In this document: piece after piece, positions 55,598 through 64,000 of the stretch
How the letters are laid out: each line of letters starts with the position of its first letter
How positions within the stretch are numbered: the stretch's first letter is position 1
Assembly: GCF_002930155.1 (NCBI RefSeq)
Contig: NZ_PHND01000001.1
Span: forward strand, 62,001-126,000
From: Entomoplasma ellychniae
GTDB lineage: Bacteria > Bacillota_I > Bacilli_A > Mycoplasmatales > Mycoplasmataceae
Direction of reading: 5' to 3'
Length of the DNA stretch: 64,000 nt
The notes under the pieces: generated by a model
The model's input: only the letters and a program-made list of their open reading frames with translations
What the model was told of the DNA's origin: nothing
Databases searched by the model: none
Position numbers and translations under genes: made by a program

Positions 55598-55648
55598 ATG
55601 TATAAAATCGTAAATAAATATATAATATAATATAGTTTTGGAGTAGTC

Positions 55649-56266
55649 ATGAGCAATAAAATAAAAAACATGTTATCTAAGTTAATGTTTTGAAAAACAT
55701 TTAGTGATGATATTTTAGAAGAAAATGAGCTAGATAGTTTTTTTAAATCGCTTTTTATTAATGCTGGGAGTGAAAAAGAACTAATACTTGAATTAACAAA
55801 AACAAAAAAAATTAATCATTTTTTATTTTATACAAATATTAAAAATGCTTCAAATATTTTAAAACATGGAATAAGACCAGTTAAAGAATTAAAGTTGAAA
55901 ACAAATGAAGAGTTTGTTGTTTGAGATTATCATCAAAGACAAGAATCAATAAATTTAGATTTTGATGTATCATCAAGAGCACATTTTTGAAAATGATTAT
56001 CTGATCAAACAATCAATGATAATGAGTTTATGGTAATTGGTATTGATCCTGAGAAACTTGCTAAAAGTTCTAAAAATGATTGAATATTTAACCGAGCTTA
56101 TGGAATGATTAATGTTGTTGAAGCAATTAAAGTTGAAGACATTAATTGAATATTGATTCGTGATGAAGAATATTTTGATTTAATCAAAACAATTATAAAA
56201 GATGAAGAATTAAAAATTAAAATATATATAAGCCATGATGGAATGGTAAGAACAGGAGAATTATAA
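55649..56266 (+). CDS. Unknown protein, possible ADP-ribosyltransferase-like fold
   Basis: 205 residues; ATG follows TTGGAG. The N-terminal 50 residues are helical and charged. Then HFLFYTNIKNASNILKHGI recalls the start of DarT-type and related ADP-ribosyltransferase-fold proteins (His, Tyr/Thr, Asn, Ile, Gly spacing), followed by SSRAHFWKWL, FMVIGIDPEKL and a mixed alpha/beta C-terminus. The similarity is weak and catalytic residues cannot be assigned, so treat it as a protein of unknown function. It is one base upstream of proS and likely co-transcribed. Confidence 0.65.
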
Positions 56267-56267
56267 T

Positions 56268-57689
56268 ATGAAACAACTAGATAAAATAACTCCAAGAGAT
56301 GTTGATTTTTCAAAATGATATACAGATATTGTTTTGAATGCTAAATTAGCCAGTTACGCTCCTGTTAAAGGCACTATTATTTTTAGACCATATGGATATG
56401 CTATTTGAGAACTAATTCAAAAACAACTTGATTTAGAATTTAAAAAAATTAATGTAGAAAACGTGTATTTTCCATTATTGATTCCTGAATCTTTATTCAA
56501 TAAAGAAAAAGAACATATTGATGGATTCTCACCAGAAATAGCAACTGTTACAAGAGTTGGTGATAATCAATTACCAGAACCATTATTTATTAGACCTACT
56601 AGTGAAGTATTAATGGCTGACTTTTTCAAAACAGAAGTTAAATCATATCGAGACTTACCACTTTTATTTAATCAATGAGCAAATGTTATGCGTTGAGAAA
56701 AAACAACTAGACCATTTTTAAGAACTAGTGAATTTTTATGACAAGAAGGACATACTGTTCATGATTCAAAAGTTCAAGCGCATGATTTTACTTTGAAAAT
56801 TTTAAATATTTATGAAACTTTTGCTAGAGAATTTTTATTATTACCAGTTATTATGGGTCAAAAAACACAAAAAGAAAAATTTGCAGGTGCACATAGCACT
56901 TATACAATTGAATCTTTAATGTATGATGGGCAAGCTTTACAATGTGGAACTTCACATTACTTTGAAGACAACTTTTCAAAAGTTTATGATATAAAATTTC
57001 AGAATAAAGAAGGTAAATTAGAACATGGTTATAGTACTAGTTGAGGTGTATCAACTAGATTAATTGGTGCTATTATTATGTCTCACTCAGATGATAATGG
57101 GTTAGTATTACCTTCTAAAATTTCTCCAATTCAAGTTAGAATAATTCAAATCAAAGACACTGATGAAGTTATTAAAATTAGTGAATCAATTAAAAATATG
57201 TTATCAAATAAATATAGAGTTGATATTGATAAAACAGATAAATCATTTGGATTTAAAATTAGTGAAGCTGAAATTAAAGGTATTCCTTTAAGAATTGAAA
57301 TTGGACCAAGAGATTTAGGAAAAAAAGTTGTTGTGATTTCAAGAAGAGATACAAAAGAAAAAATGGAAGTTAACATTATCGATGTTGAAAAAATTGTTAA
57401 TTCAATGATTAAAGCATATGATGAAAATATTTTTAATTTAGCTTTAGAAAATAGAAAAAAAAGAACAACTTCAGTAAATTCAATTCAAGAGTATAAAGAT
57501 GTTTTAAATACCAATCAAGGATTTATACTTGTTCCATTTTGTGGGGAAATTTCATGTGAAGAGGATGTTAAACAACAGACTTCAACCAATTCACGTTGTA
57601 TTCCATTTGAACAAGAAAATAAAAATATGAAATGCTTTAATTGCAATAAAGATACAAAGATGCAAGTTTATTTTGCTAGAGCATATTAA
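56268..57689 (+). CDS. proS: Prolyl-tRNA synthetase, archaeal/eukaryote-like type
   Basis: 473 residues, about 100 fewer than the bacterial-type enzyme because the editing insertion is absent. Class II motif 1 is around YAPVKGTIIFRPYGYAIWE, motif 2 [22 protein letters not shown], motif 3 around GVSTRLIGAIIM. The C-terminal domain holds Cys residues (CGEISCEED and CFNCNK) of the zinc-binding tail and ends in Tyr, both typical of ProRS type 3. ATG at 56268 is one base after the previous stop, with AGGAG inside that gene. Confidence 0.95.
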
Positions 57690-57706
57690 TTACTAAGTGA
57701 GGTTAT

Positions 57707-58333
57707 ATGAAATATTATTCAGTTAAAAAAGGTAAAAAAATTGGTATTTACAAAACATGAGAAGAGTGCCAAGCACAGATTCTTAATTTTAAAGGTGCTA
57801 TTTATAAATCTTTTTCAACTTGAGAAGAAGCTGAAGCTTGACTTCATGATAAACCTAAAAATGTTTTAAAGCAAAAATCTGAAACTTTAATAATTGATAT
57901 GAATCATGCTATAGCGTACAGTGATGGTAGTTTTTTAAAAAGTAATAAAACTTATTCGTATGGTGCTGTTGTACTTTGAAACACAAGAGAATTTCATTTT
58001 TCAAAAAGATTTGATGATTCGCAAGAAACTTCAATGTGAAATGTCAGTGGTGAGCTTGAAGGTGCTAAAAGAGCAATGTTATTTGCTTTTGCAAATAACA
58101 TTAAACACTTAACTTTATATCATGATTATGAAGGAATAGCAAAGTGGGCTAAAGGTGAATGAAATGCAAAAAATACAGAAGCTTTAGAATATATAAGTTT
58201 TTGTAGTAAAATAAAAGAAAAAGTAAACCTAAAATTTATATGAGTCAAAGGTCACAGTGGAGACAAGTATAACGATCTAGCTGATCGTTTGGCTGCTGAA
58301 GCTGACTTTCAGGAAATGAATAAGGAGGTTTAA
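57707..58333 (+). CDS. rnhA: Ribonuclease H1 with N-terminal hybrid-binding domain
   Basis: 208 residues. Residues 1-47 form a hybrid-binding (viroplasmin-like) domain: YYSVKKGKKIGIYKTWEEC, then IYKSFSTWEEAEAWL. The catalytic domain has the four acidic residues: AYSDGS (Asp about 72), SGELEGAKRA (Glu), LYHDYEGI (Asp) and NDLADRLAAEA (Asp), plus the WVKGHSGDKYND loop with the conserved His. It cuts RNA in RNA-DNA hybrids. Start follows AGTGAGG. Many TGA-coded Trp. It is 17 bases after proS. Confidence 0.93.
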
Positions 58334-58334
58334 A

Positions 58335-59246
58335 ATGAGAAAATTTCAATTACAAATGATTGATGGAAATGAATTAATTAATTTTGAATGAGCTCCTGAT
58401 CAACAGGCAAAAGCTATTGTACAAATAGTTCACAATATTGATGAACACATGTCAATGTATCAAGATATAGCTAGAGAGTTAAATAAACATGGTATTTTAG
58501 TGTTTGGAACAGATTTAAGAGGAATTGGTGAATCTTCTTTAGAAAGCAAAGAAAGGGGTTATTTTGCTAGACATCAAGGCTGAAATAACAGTATTGAAGA
58601 TTTAAGAACAGTCAATACATATATTAGAAGAGAATATATGGATTTACCAATATTTATGTTAGGTCAAACAATTGGAACAGATTTTAGCCTTGCATATGCT
58701 ATTAAATATTGTGAAACTATATCTGGTCTTATTTTAAGTGGAGTTAAAAATCATTCTTATATAAAAACTTTACCTAAGTATATTCAATTAAAAACAGCAA
58801 GCATTTTAATTAATAAATGGCCAAGTAATTATTTTTTTAAAAACTTGGATGGTTCATTTGGTAATAAAAGAAACCCAGCAATGCAAAACGCATGGTTATC
58901 TTCAGATAAAGAATTTGTAAGTAGATTTAATAAAGACACTCTTAAATTGTCTTGAATGACCAATTGTGCAAATAAAGACATTTTAGAAGGACAAGTATTT
59001 CTTTCTAAAATTAAAAATATTGATATGATCGATAAAGATTTTCCAATGCTGTTAATGACAGGTGAACAAGACGCATACACAAAATTCTCTAAAAGTACTA
59101 GAAGATTGTTTACAAAATTTATAAAGTTAGGTAATAATGTAGATTTTAAAATTTACAAAAAATCAAGAAACAGAATTTTTAATGATAAAGATAAAATTTA
59201 TGCAATAAAAGATGTGCTTGAATTTATTAACAAAAATTTAGATTAA
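58335..59246 (+). CDS. Alpha/beta hydrolase-fold protein with lost catalytic residues
   Basis: 303 residues, one base after rnhA, with AAGGAGG inside that gene. The overall pattern is that of monoacylglycerol lipase/lysophospholipase-type hydrolases: [24 protein letters not shown] (normally VHGxxEHxxRY), [10 protein letters not shown], and the acid-strand [17 protein letters not shown]. The nucleophile elbow, normally G-x-S-x-G, reads G-Q-T-I-G (Thr about 112), and the region where the catalytic His is expected reads KSRNRIFND (about 277-285) without His. It therefore looks like a pseudo-enzyme or one with a changed mechanism. Confidence 0.85.
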
Positions 59247-59257
59247 AAGGGTATAAA

Positions 59258-61060
59258 ATGGATAAATCAAAAATTAGGAATTTTAGCATAATAGCTCATA
59301 TTGACCATGGTAAGTCTACTTTAGCAGACCGTATTTTAGAGATAACCAAAACAGTTTCTAAAAGAGAAATGCAAGAACAATTACTAGATTCAATGGATAT
59401 TGAAAGAGAAAGAGGAATAACAATTAAGTTAAACTCAGTTCAATTACATTACAAGTCAAAAGATAATGAAGATTATGTATTTCATTTAATTGATACACCA
59501 GGGCATGTTGATTTTGCATATGAGGTATCAAGAAGTTTAGCAGCTTGTGAAGGTGCTATTTTGGTTGTGGATGCTACACAAGGTGTAGAAGCACAAACTT
59601 TAGCTAATGTTTATTTAGCTTTAGAAAATAATCTTGAAATAATCCCAGTTATTAACAAAATAGATTTACCTTCAGCTGATGTTGAAAGAGTGAAAGAAGA
59701 AATTGAAAATACCATTGGAATTGATTGTAGAAATGCTCCATTAATTTCAGCAAAAACTGGACTAAATGTTGAAGATGTTTTAGAAGCGATTGTAAATCAT
59801 ATTTCACCTCCTAAAGATGCTGTTGATCAAGAACCACTAAGAGCTTTAATATTTGATAGTTATTATGATAAGTATTTGGGTGTAGTTATGTCTATAAGAG
59901 TTAGACAAGGTTCAATTAAGATTGGTCAAAAAATAAAGTTTATGTCTAATAGTTTAGTTTATGAAGTAACTGAAGTAGGAATTAAAACACCAAAAATAAC
60001 AAAAAAAGCAACTTTAGAAGCTGGTGAAGTTGGATGAATAGCTGCATCAATTAAAACAATTAAAGATATTAATGTTGGTGATACTATTACAAGCGAAAAT
60101 AATCCAGCACTTGAACCCTTAGAAGGCTATAAAAAACTTAAACCAATGGTTTATTGTGGGATTTATCCAATTGATACAAATCAATATCAAGACTTTAAAG
60201 AAGCGTTAGAAAAAATGGAATTATCTGATTCATCACTAGTTTATGAACCAGAAACATCTCAAGCTTTAGGATTTGGTTTTAGAGTTGGTTTTTTAGGCTT
60301 ATTACATATGGAAGTTGTGCAAGAAAGATTAGAAAGAGAATATGATCTTAATCTAATAGCAACAGCTCCATCAGTTATTTATAAAGTTTATCTAACTGAT
60401 GGTAGTGATATTACAATTGATAATCCCGCAAAACTACCTGACCCTCAAAAAATTAAATATATTGAAGAGCCTTTTGTTAATGTTAAAATCATGACATCTC
60501 TAGAATCAGTTGGAGATTTAATGAGTTTATGTCAAAATAAATTAGGAACATATAGAGACATTCAGGTAATTGATGATAAAAGAAGAATGTTAATTTATGA
60601 TATGCCTTTAGCAGAAATAATTTTTGATTTTTTTAATAAGTTAAAATCTATTTCAAGAGGTTATGCTTCATTTGAATATGATATTATTGGTTATCAAGAA
60701 TCATCATTAGTTAAAATGGATATTTTATTAAATGGTAATAAAGTTGATGCATTTTCAATGATTGTGAACAAACAGTTTGCTTATCAAAGAGGTAACGCTT
60801 TAACTAAAAAATTAAAAGAATTAATTCCAAGACAAAATTTTGAAGTTCCAATACAAGCAGCTATTGGCAATAAAGTTTTAGCCAGAGAAACAATTAAAGC
60901 TTATCGTAAAGATGTGACTTGAAAATTACATGCAGCAGATAAATCTCGACGTAAAAAACTTCTTAATAAACAAAAAGAAGGTAAAAAGAAGATGAAAGAA
61001 ATTGGGAATGTTGAAGTTCCACAAGAAGCATTTATTGCAGTCTTAAAATTAGACGACTAA
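59258..61060 (+). CDS. lepA: Elongation factor 4 (LepA)
   Basis: 600 residues, standard length. GTPase motifs AHIDHGKST (G1), RGITIK (G2), DTPGHVDF (G3) and NKIDLPSAD (G4). Domain II and the EF-G-like domains follow, and the LepA-specific C-terminal domain ends with [31 protein letters not shown]4 back-translocates or remodels stalled ribosomes and assists assembly. ATG at 59258 follows AAAAGGG, 11 bases after the hydrolase stop. Confidence 0.98.
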
Positions 61061-61074
61061 TTGAAAGGAAAAGT

Positions 61075-61896
61075 ATGAAAAAATTCTATTACAAAAACTC
61101 CATAAAACAATTCATTGAAAATGAATTTTTCATTCAAAAATCTATCCCAGATCACCAATCAGCTGCTGATTTACTTTTTTTCATGTATCAATCATGGTTA
61201 AAAAGTGATGAATCATATGAAAGCTATTGAAATATTGTTAAAAACGAAAAAATATTAGATATTAAATCTAACTTTTTTGAAAGAGCTGAAATTACAAATA
61301 GTGATGAATCAGATATTCAATTTGTAAAAAAAATAATTATTATGAGTTTTGAAGCAACTTTTAAAGTATGCAAAGATTTTTCAAAAATTTATGAAAGTTT
61401 TAATATTGAAGGGTTTGATGCTATTGATGAAAATGGGGTTGATGTTTCTATTGAAAAATCATTTTTAAAATTGTCACAAATTTATTTGAAAGAATTTATT
61501 GAAAAGGTTAAAAAAACTCAGTTTTTAGATGTCTTCAAATATTTTGAAACTAGTGTTATTGAATTTGCCTCAAAAAACAAAAGTTCTAAGAATGCATTAA
61601 AAGATATGCCTTATATGCTAATGGAACTTTTAAGTTCTATGATTGATAATGTTGATGACATGGAAGTTAATTTAGATGAAGTTGAGTTTGATAGCGCTAA
61701 TAAAAATTTAGAACTTTTAGTTCAACATGAATTACTTTTTGATAGATTGATATTACTAGCTGAACATTTAGAATATCAATTTTTGGAGTCAAAAGAAGCA
61801 CTAAGCCAATTTCATAAAGTTAATATAATTGAAAGATATGATGAAATAGCAATGTTAGAACATATGAACTCTAACAACGAAAATAATAATTTTTAA
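61075..61896 (+). CDS. Unknown cytosolic protein downstream of lepA
   Basis: 273 residues, no membrane segment, acidic and mostly helical, with one TGG and one TGA Trp codon. The start follows GAAAGGAA, 14 bases after the lepA stop, so it is part of the proS-rnhA-hydrolase-lepA run. The C-terminus ends in an Asn/Glu-rich tail (NSNNENNNF). I recognise no domain. Confidence 0.75.
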
Positions 61897-61897
61897 T

Positions 61898-61922
61898 AAT
61901 AGGAACATTTCCTATTTTTTTT
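61898..61922 (+). terminator. Terminator after the lepA operon
   Basis: AATAGGAA / TTCCTATT hairpin with an eight-T run, directly after the stop. Confidence 0.88.
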
Positions 61923-62226
61923 GAATATTTTTAAATGATATGAATATAAAATGTCAAATATTAAATTAAATAATGGTAAAAAAGATAAAAATTTAACTAA
62001 TTTTTAGTTTTAATCCAATTATTATTAATTTCTTTTTGTAAAGTGTGAAAAACATCAAACTTTTATAAGAAAAAATTATCAATCATATTCATTCAATAAG
62101 ATATATGCAAAATTATTAAATATTTGATACTGATCAAACCACTAAAATAATACTACACTAATTGACAGACAAATCTTGTATATGATGTCTTAATGTCTAT
62201 TTTTCTTTAATTAATATTTCGCTCTC

Positions 62227-62260
62227 TTTTACAAAATAATTTAAATATTATTTTGTAAAA
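62227..62260. repeat. 14-bp perfect inverted repeat
   Basis: TTTTACAAAATAAT and its exact complement are separated by six bases (TTAAAT). No T tract typical of terminators follows on the plus strand. Confidence 0.8.
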
Positions 62261-62382
62261 GTATATCTTAAAACTTATGAATTTTTTAAAAGTAAGCAAA
62301 TAAACAATAAATGCTTTAAGCTGAGATTAATATTTAATCAAACTCTATGATTTTCTATATATTTAGTTCAACTTACTTTTCA

Positions 62383-62422
62383 ATTATTTATTTATTTATT
62401 TTAAAATAAATAAATAAATAAT
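62383..62422. repeat. 40-bp perfect palindrome of ATTT/AAAT units
   Basis: A 20-base arm of TTTA/ATTT steps meets its exact reverse complement without any spacer at 62402/62403. It could extrude as a cruciform. Confidence 0.85.
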
Positions 62423-62945
62423 TTCACTAATAAATATGTTAATATTATGTATGCAAATAACAAAAATAATGAGGGCGTAACAATTAAAGTTGCAGGTATA
62501 AAAGATATAGTAAAGAAAAAAAGTATCTTTTATAAAATTACTATAAACTTTTATGTATAAACTAAAGAAAGAAGTTTATTTTCCTTTGATTTTATAATTT
62601 TTTAGTTGTTTAAGTTTAATTACCTTAATGTACAATGATCACCAAAACCTTATAGGTATAATTAAAATTCTAATCACAAAACAATTAAAACTATACTGTA
62701 ACTAAGATATTTATAATATTAAATATAATTAATGTTCCCAACATTTTTGAATAATAAATACCAAATATTTTCTATTTCACACATATAATTCCTTAAAATT
62801 ATTTTTATAATGTTTTGTGAAAATATAAAAAGAATTTTATTGATTATTTCAATATCATTTTAAATTTGAACATTTATATTCACTTATTCATTATAAGGAT
62901 ATGATCTGCAATTTAACAATTTTTTAATCATAGTTTCTATTCCTC

Positions 62946-62972
62946 TTGTTTTTTTTTTTTTTTTCTTATAAT
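62946..62972 (+). promoter_or_regulatory. Promoter with 16-nt poly(T) tract in the spacer
   Basis: TTGTTT (62946-62951) and TATAAT (62967-62972) flank a run of 16 Ts (62949-62964) that makes up nearly all of the 15-base spacer. Gain of two Ts would give the ideal 17. The repeat gene starts 36 bases downstream. Confidence 0.7.
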
Positions 62973-63008
62973 AAAAGTTAATACTTTAAAAAGTGTAGAA
63001 GGAGCATC

Positions 63009-64000
63009 ATGAAACCAAAAAAGAAAAAAGTTTATTTTAGCTTTATATTTTTATCAATAATTGCATTGTCAGAGGTTTCTATTTACTTAAGTGTTGTAAA
63101 AATAAAAGATAAAAAAATAGATATTAGTTATATTAAATTAGACATTAATTCATCAAATGATTTAACAAAAGAAAAAGTATTAGAAGCGTTAAAAAAATCT
63201 TCTCAAATTCACGATTTAACAACTAATGATTTTTTATTTGTTAAAAATGCTGCTGTTTATGGTCAAACTGGTTCAATCCAAATTCAAGCCTCTTCAGATT
63301 CAACAAAAATTAAAGGTAGTGTAACTTTAACAATTCCTGCTTTAGATCCAGTTGATGTATCAAATGAAGATCTTGGATTGAAAATTTCAAATGATTTAAC
63401 AAAAGAACAAGTATTAGAAGCGCTAAAAAAAGCTACTGGTATTAATGATTTAACTCTTGATGATTTTAACTTTAATAAAAAAGATGCTGATTATGGGAAA
63501 GCAGGTTCAATAACAATTACATCTCCTGCAGATTCAACAAAAATTAAAGTTGATGAAACTTTAACAATTCCTGCTTTAGATCCAGTTGATGTATCAAATG
63601 AAGATCTTGGATTGAATGTTTCAAATGATTTAACAAAAGAACAAGTATTAGAAGCGTTAAGAAAAGCTACTGGTATTAATGATTTAACTCTTGATGATTT
63701 TAACTTTAATAAAAAAGATGCTGATTATGGTCAACCTGGTTCAATCAAAATTACATCTCCTGCAGATTCAACAAAAATTAAAGTTGATGAAACTTTAACA
63801 ATTCCTGCTTTAGATCCAGTTGATGTATCAAATGAAGATCTTGGATTGAATGTTTCAAATGATTTAACAAAAGAACAAGTATTAGAAGCGCTAAAAAAAG
63901 CTACTGGTATTAATGATTTAACTCTTGATGATTTTAACTTTAATAAAAATGATGCTGATTATGGGAAAGCAGGTTCAATCAAAATTACATCTCCTGCAGA
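63009..64000 (+). CDS. Anchored surface protein with 78-residue tandem repeats (3' partial)
   Basis: Open from ATG 63009 (ribosome site GAAGGAG) to the window end without a stop. The N-terminus is KKKKV plus a hydrophobic segment (about 9-32) with no lipobox Cys, so a membrane anchor is likely. At least four units of 78 residues follow: DLTKEQVLEALKKATGINDL, TLDDFNFNKKDADYG, GSIKITSPADSTKIKV, TLTIPALDPVDVSNEDLGL. The first unit is diverged, the later ones nearly identical. The plan (helix after TKE-x-VLEA, Leu-Thr, Gly-Ser-Ile strand, IP linker) is that of the 82-residue units in the gene at 41288, suggesting one protein family. Confidence 0.88.
   Translation, partial: MKPKKKKVYFSFIFLSIIALSEVSIYLSVVKIKDKKIDISYIKLDINSSNDLTKEKVLEALKKSSQIHDLTTNDFLFVKNAAVYGQTGSIQIQASSDSTKIKGSVTLTIPALDPVDVSNEDLGLKISNDLTKEQVLEALKKATGINDLTLDDFNFNKKDADYGKAGSITITSPADSTKIKVDETLTIPALDPVDVSNEDLGLNVSNDLTKEQVLEALRKATGINDLTLDDFNFNKKDADYGQPGSIKITSPADSTKIKVDETLTIPALDPVDVSNEDLGLNVSNDLTKEQVLEALKKATGINDLTLDDFNFNKNDADYGKAGSIKITSPA
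63345..64000 (+). repeat. Near-identical 234-bp in-frame tandem repeats
   Basis: GATCCAGTTGATGTATCAAA recurs at 63345, 63579 and 63813, exactly 234 bases apart (78 codons), with only a few differences between copies (for example GGGAAAGCAGG versus GGTCAACCTGG). The array continues past the window. Confidence 0.95.

Larger units (their letters stand above)
61923..62940. other. Gene-free, palindrome-rich AT interval
   Basis: About 1 kb without a plausible gene on either strand. It holds two exact palindromes (listed separately) and, on the minus strand near 62000-62070, a short coding-like piece (KFDVFHTLQKEINNNWIKT) bounded by stops that may be a transposase or other gene relic. Confidence 0.5.

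Noticed and set aside
12574-61060. Apparent frame breaks at TGA in leuS, gpmI, asnS, oppF, proS, lepA and others
   Set aside because: All are in-frame TGA codons at positions where Trp is expected in these families; they are not frameshifts.
61950-62010. 18-codon ORF starting MSNIKLNN after the lepA-operon terminator
   Set aside because: Too short, no good ribosome site, and in a gene-free AT-rich interval; chance is sufficient.

Overview
The window is AT-rich DNA from a wall-less bacterium that reads TGA as tryptophan (genetic code 4). Nearly every conserved gene here (potB, gpmI, leuS, oppF, proS, lepA and others) is open only if in-frame TGA is decoded as Trp, and TGG is rare. Together with a nine-tRNA cluster, an oppBCA-DF locus, a PotC-PotD fusion, DUF285-type surface proteins and poly(A)/poly(T) promoters, this points to the Mesoplasma/Entomoplasma-Mycoplasma mycoides branch of the Mollicutes. 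The species cannot be fixed from sequence reading alone. Gene ends below were re-derived with TGA as Trp.

Layout. 1-5.1 kb: polyamine ABC transporter (potB, fused potCD) and a Pr6Pr-type membrane protein. 5.1-6.2 kb: tRNA-Cys, then a nine-tRNA operon (Arg-Pro-Ala-Met-Ile2-Ser-fMet-Asp-Phe). 6.2-9.2 kb: an unknown membrane protein and a large repeat lipoprotein. 9.3-12.5 kb: glycolytic tpiA and gpmI around a HAD phosphatase. 12.5-14.4 kb: an ABC exporter behind a 16-bp palindromic promoter. 15.1-24 kb: oligopeptide importer oppBCA and oppDF, separated by a convergent small membrane gene. 24-26.8 kb: Mg2+ P-type ATPase behind a short leader ORF. 26.9-28.8 kb: tsaE, tsaB, rplM, rpsI. 28.9-29.5 kb: a broken HEPN-type gene. 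29.6-41.1 kb: tRNA-Ile, leuS, membrane proteins, nrnA, tsaD, an RpiR regulator, hydrolases and asnS.

41.3-53.4 kb is an accessory island: three long, anchored, tandem-repeat proteins on the minus strand, interleaved with two decayed copies of an IS1202-type (ISNCY) insertion sequence on the plus strand. One gene has a 14-nt poly(A/T) tract inside its promoter spacer; another carries a one-base frameshift in a short homopolymer; two contain near-identical tandem repeats (246 bp and 285 bp). 53.6-61.9 kb returns to housekeeping genes: ffh, rlmH, tRNA-Ser, proS, an RNase H, a catalytically dead-looking alpha/beta hydrolase and lepA. After about 1 kb of palindrome-rich, gene-free DNA the window ends inside another repeat surface protein (234-bp units), whose promoter spacer contains a 16-nt T run.

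Taken together, the most interesting system is a set of anchored repeat proteins with two independent ways to vary: homopolymer tracts in promoters, which could switch expression, and long near-identical in-frame repeats, which could change protein length. Homology calls rest on motif recognition only; no database search was run.
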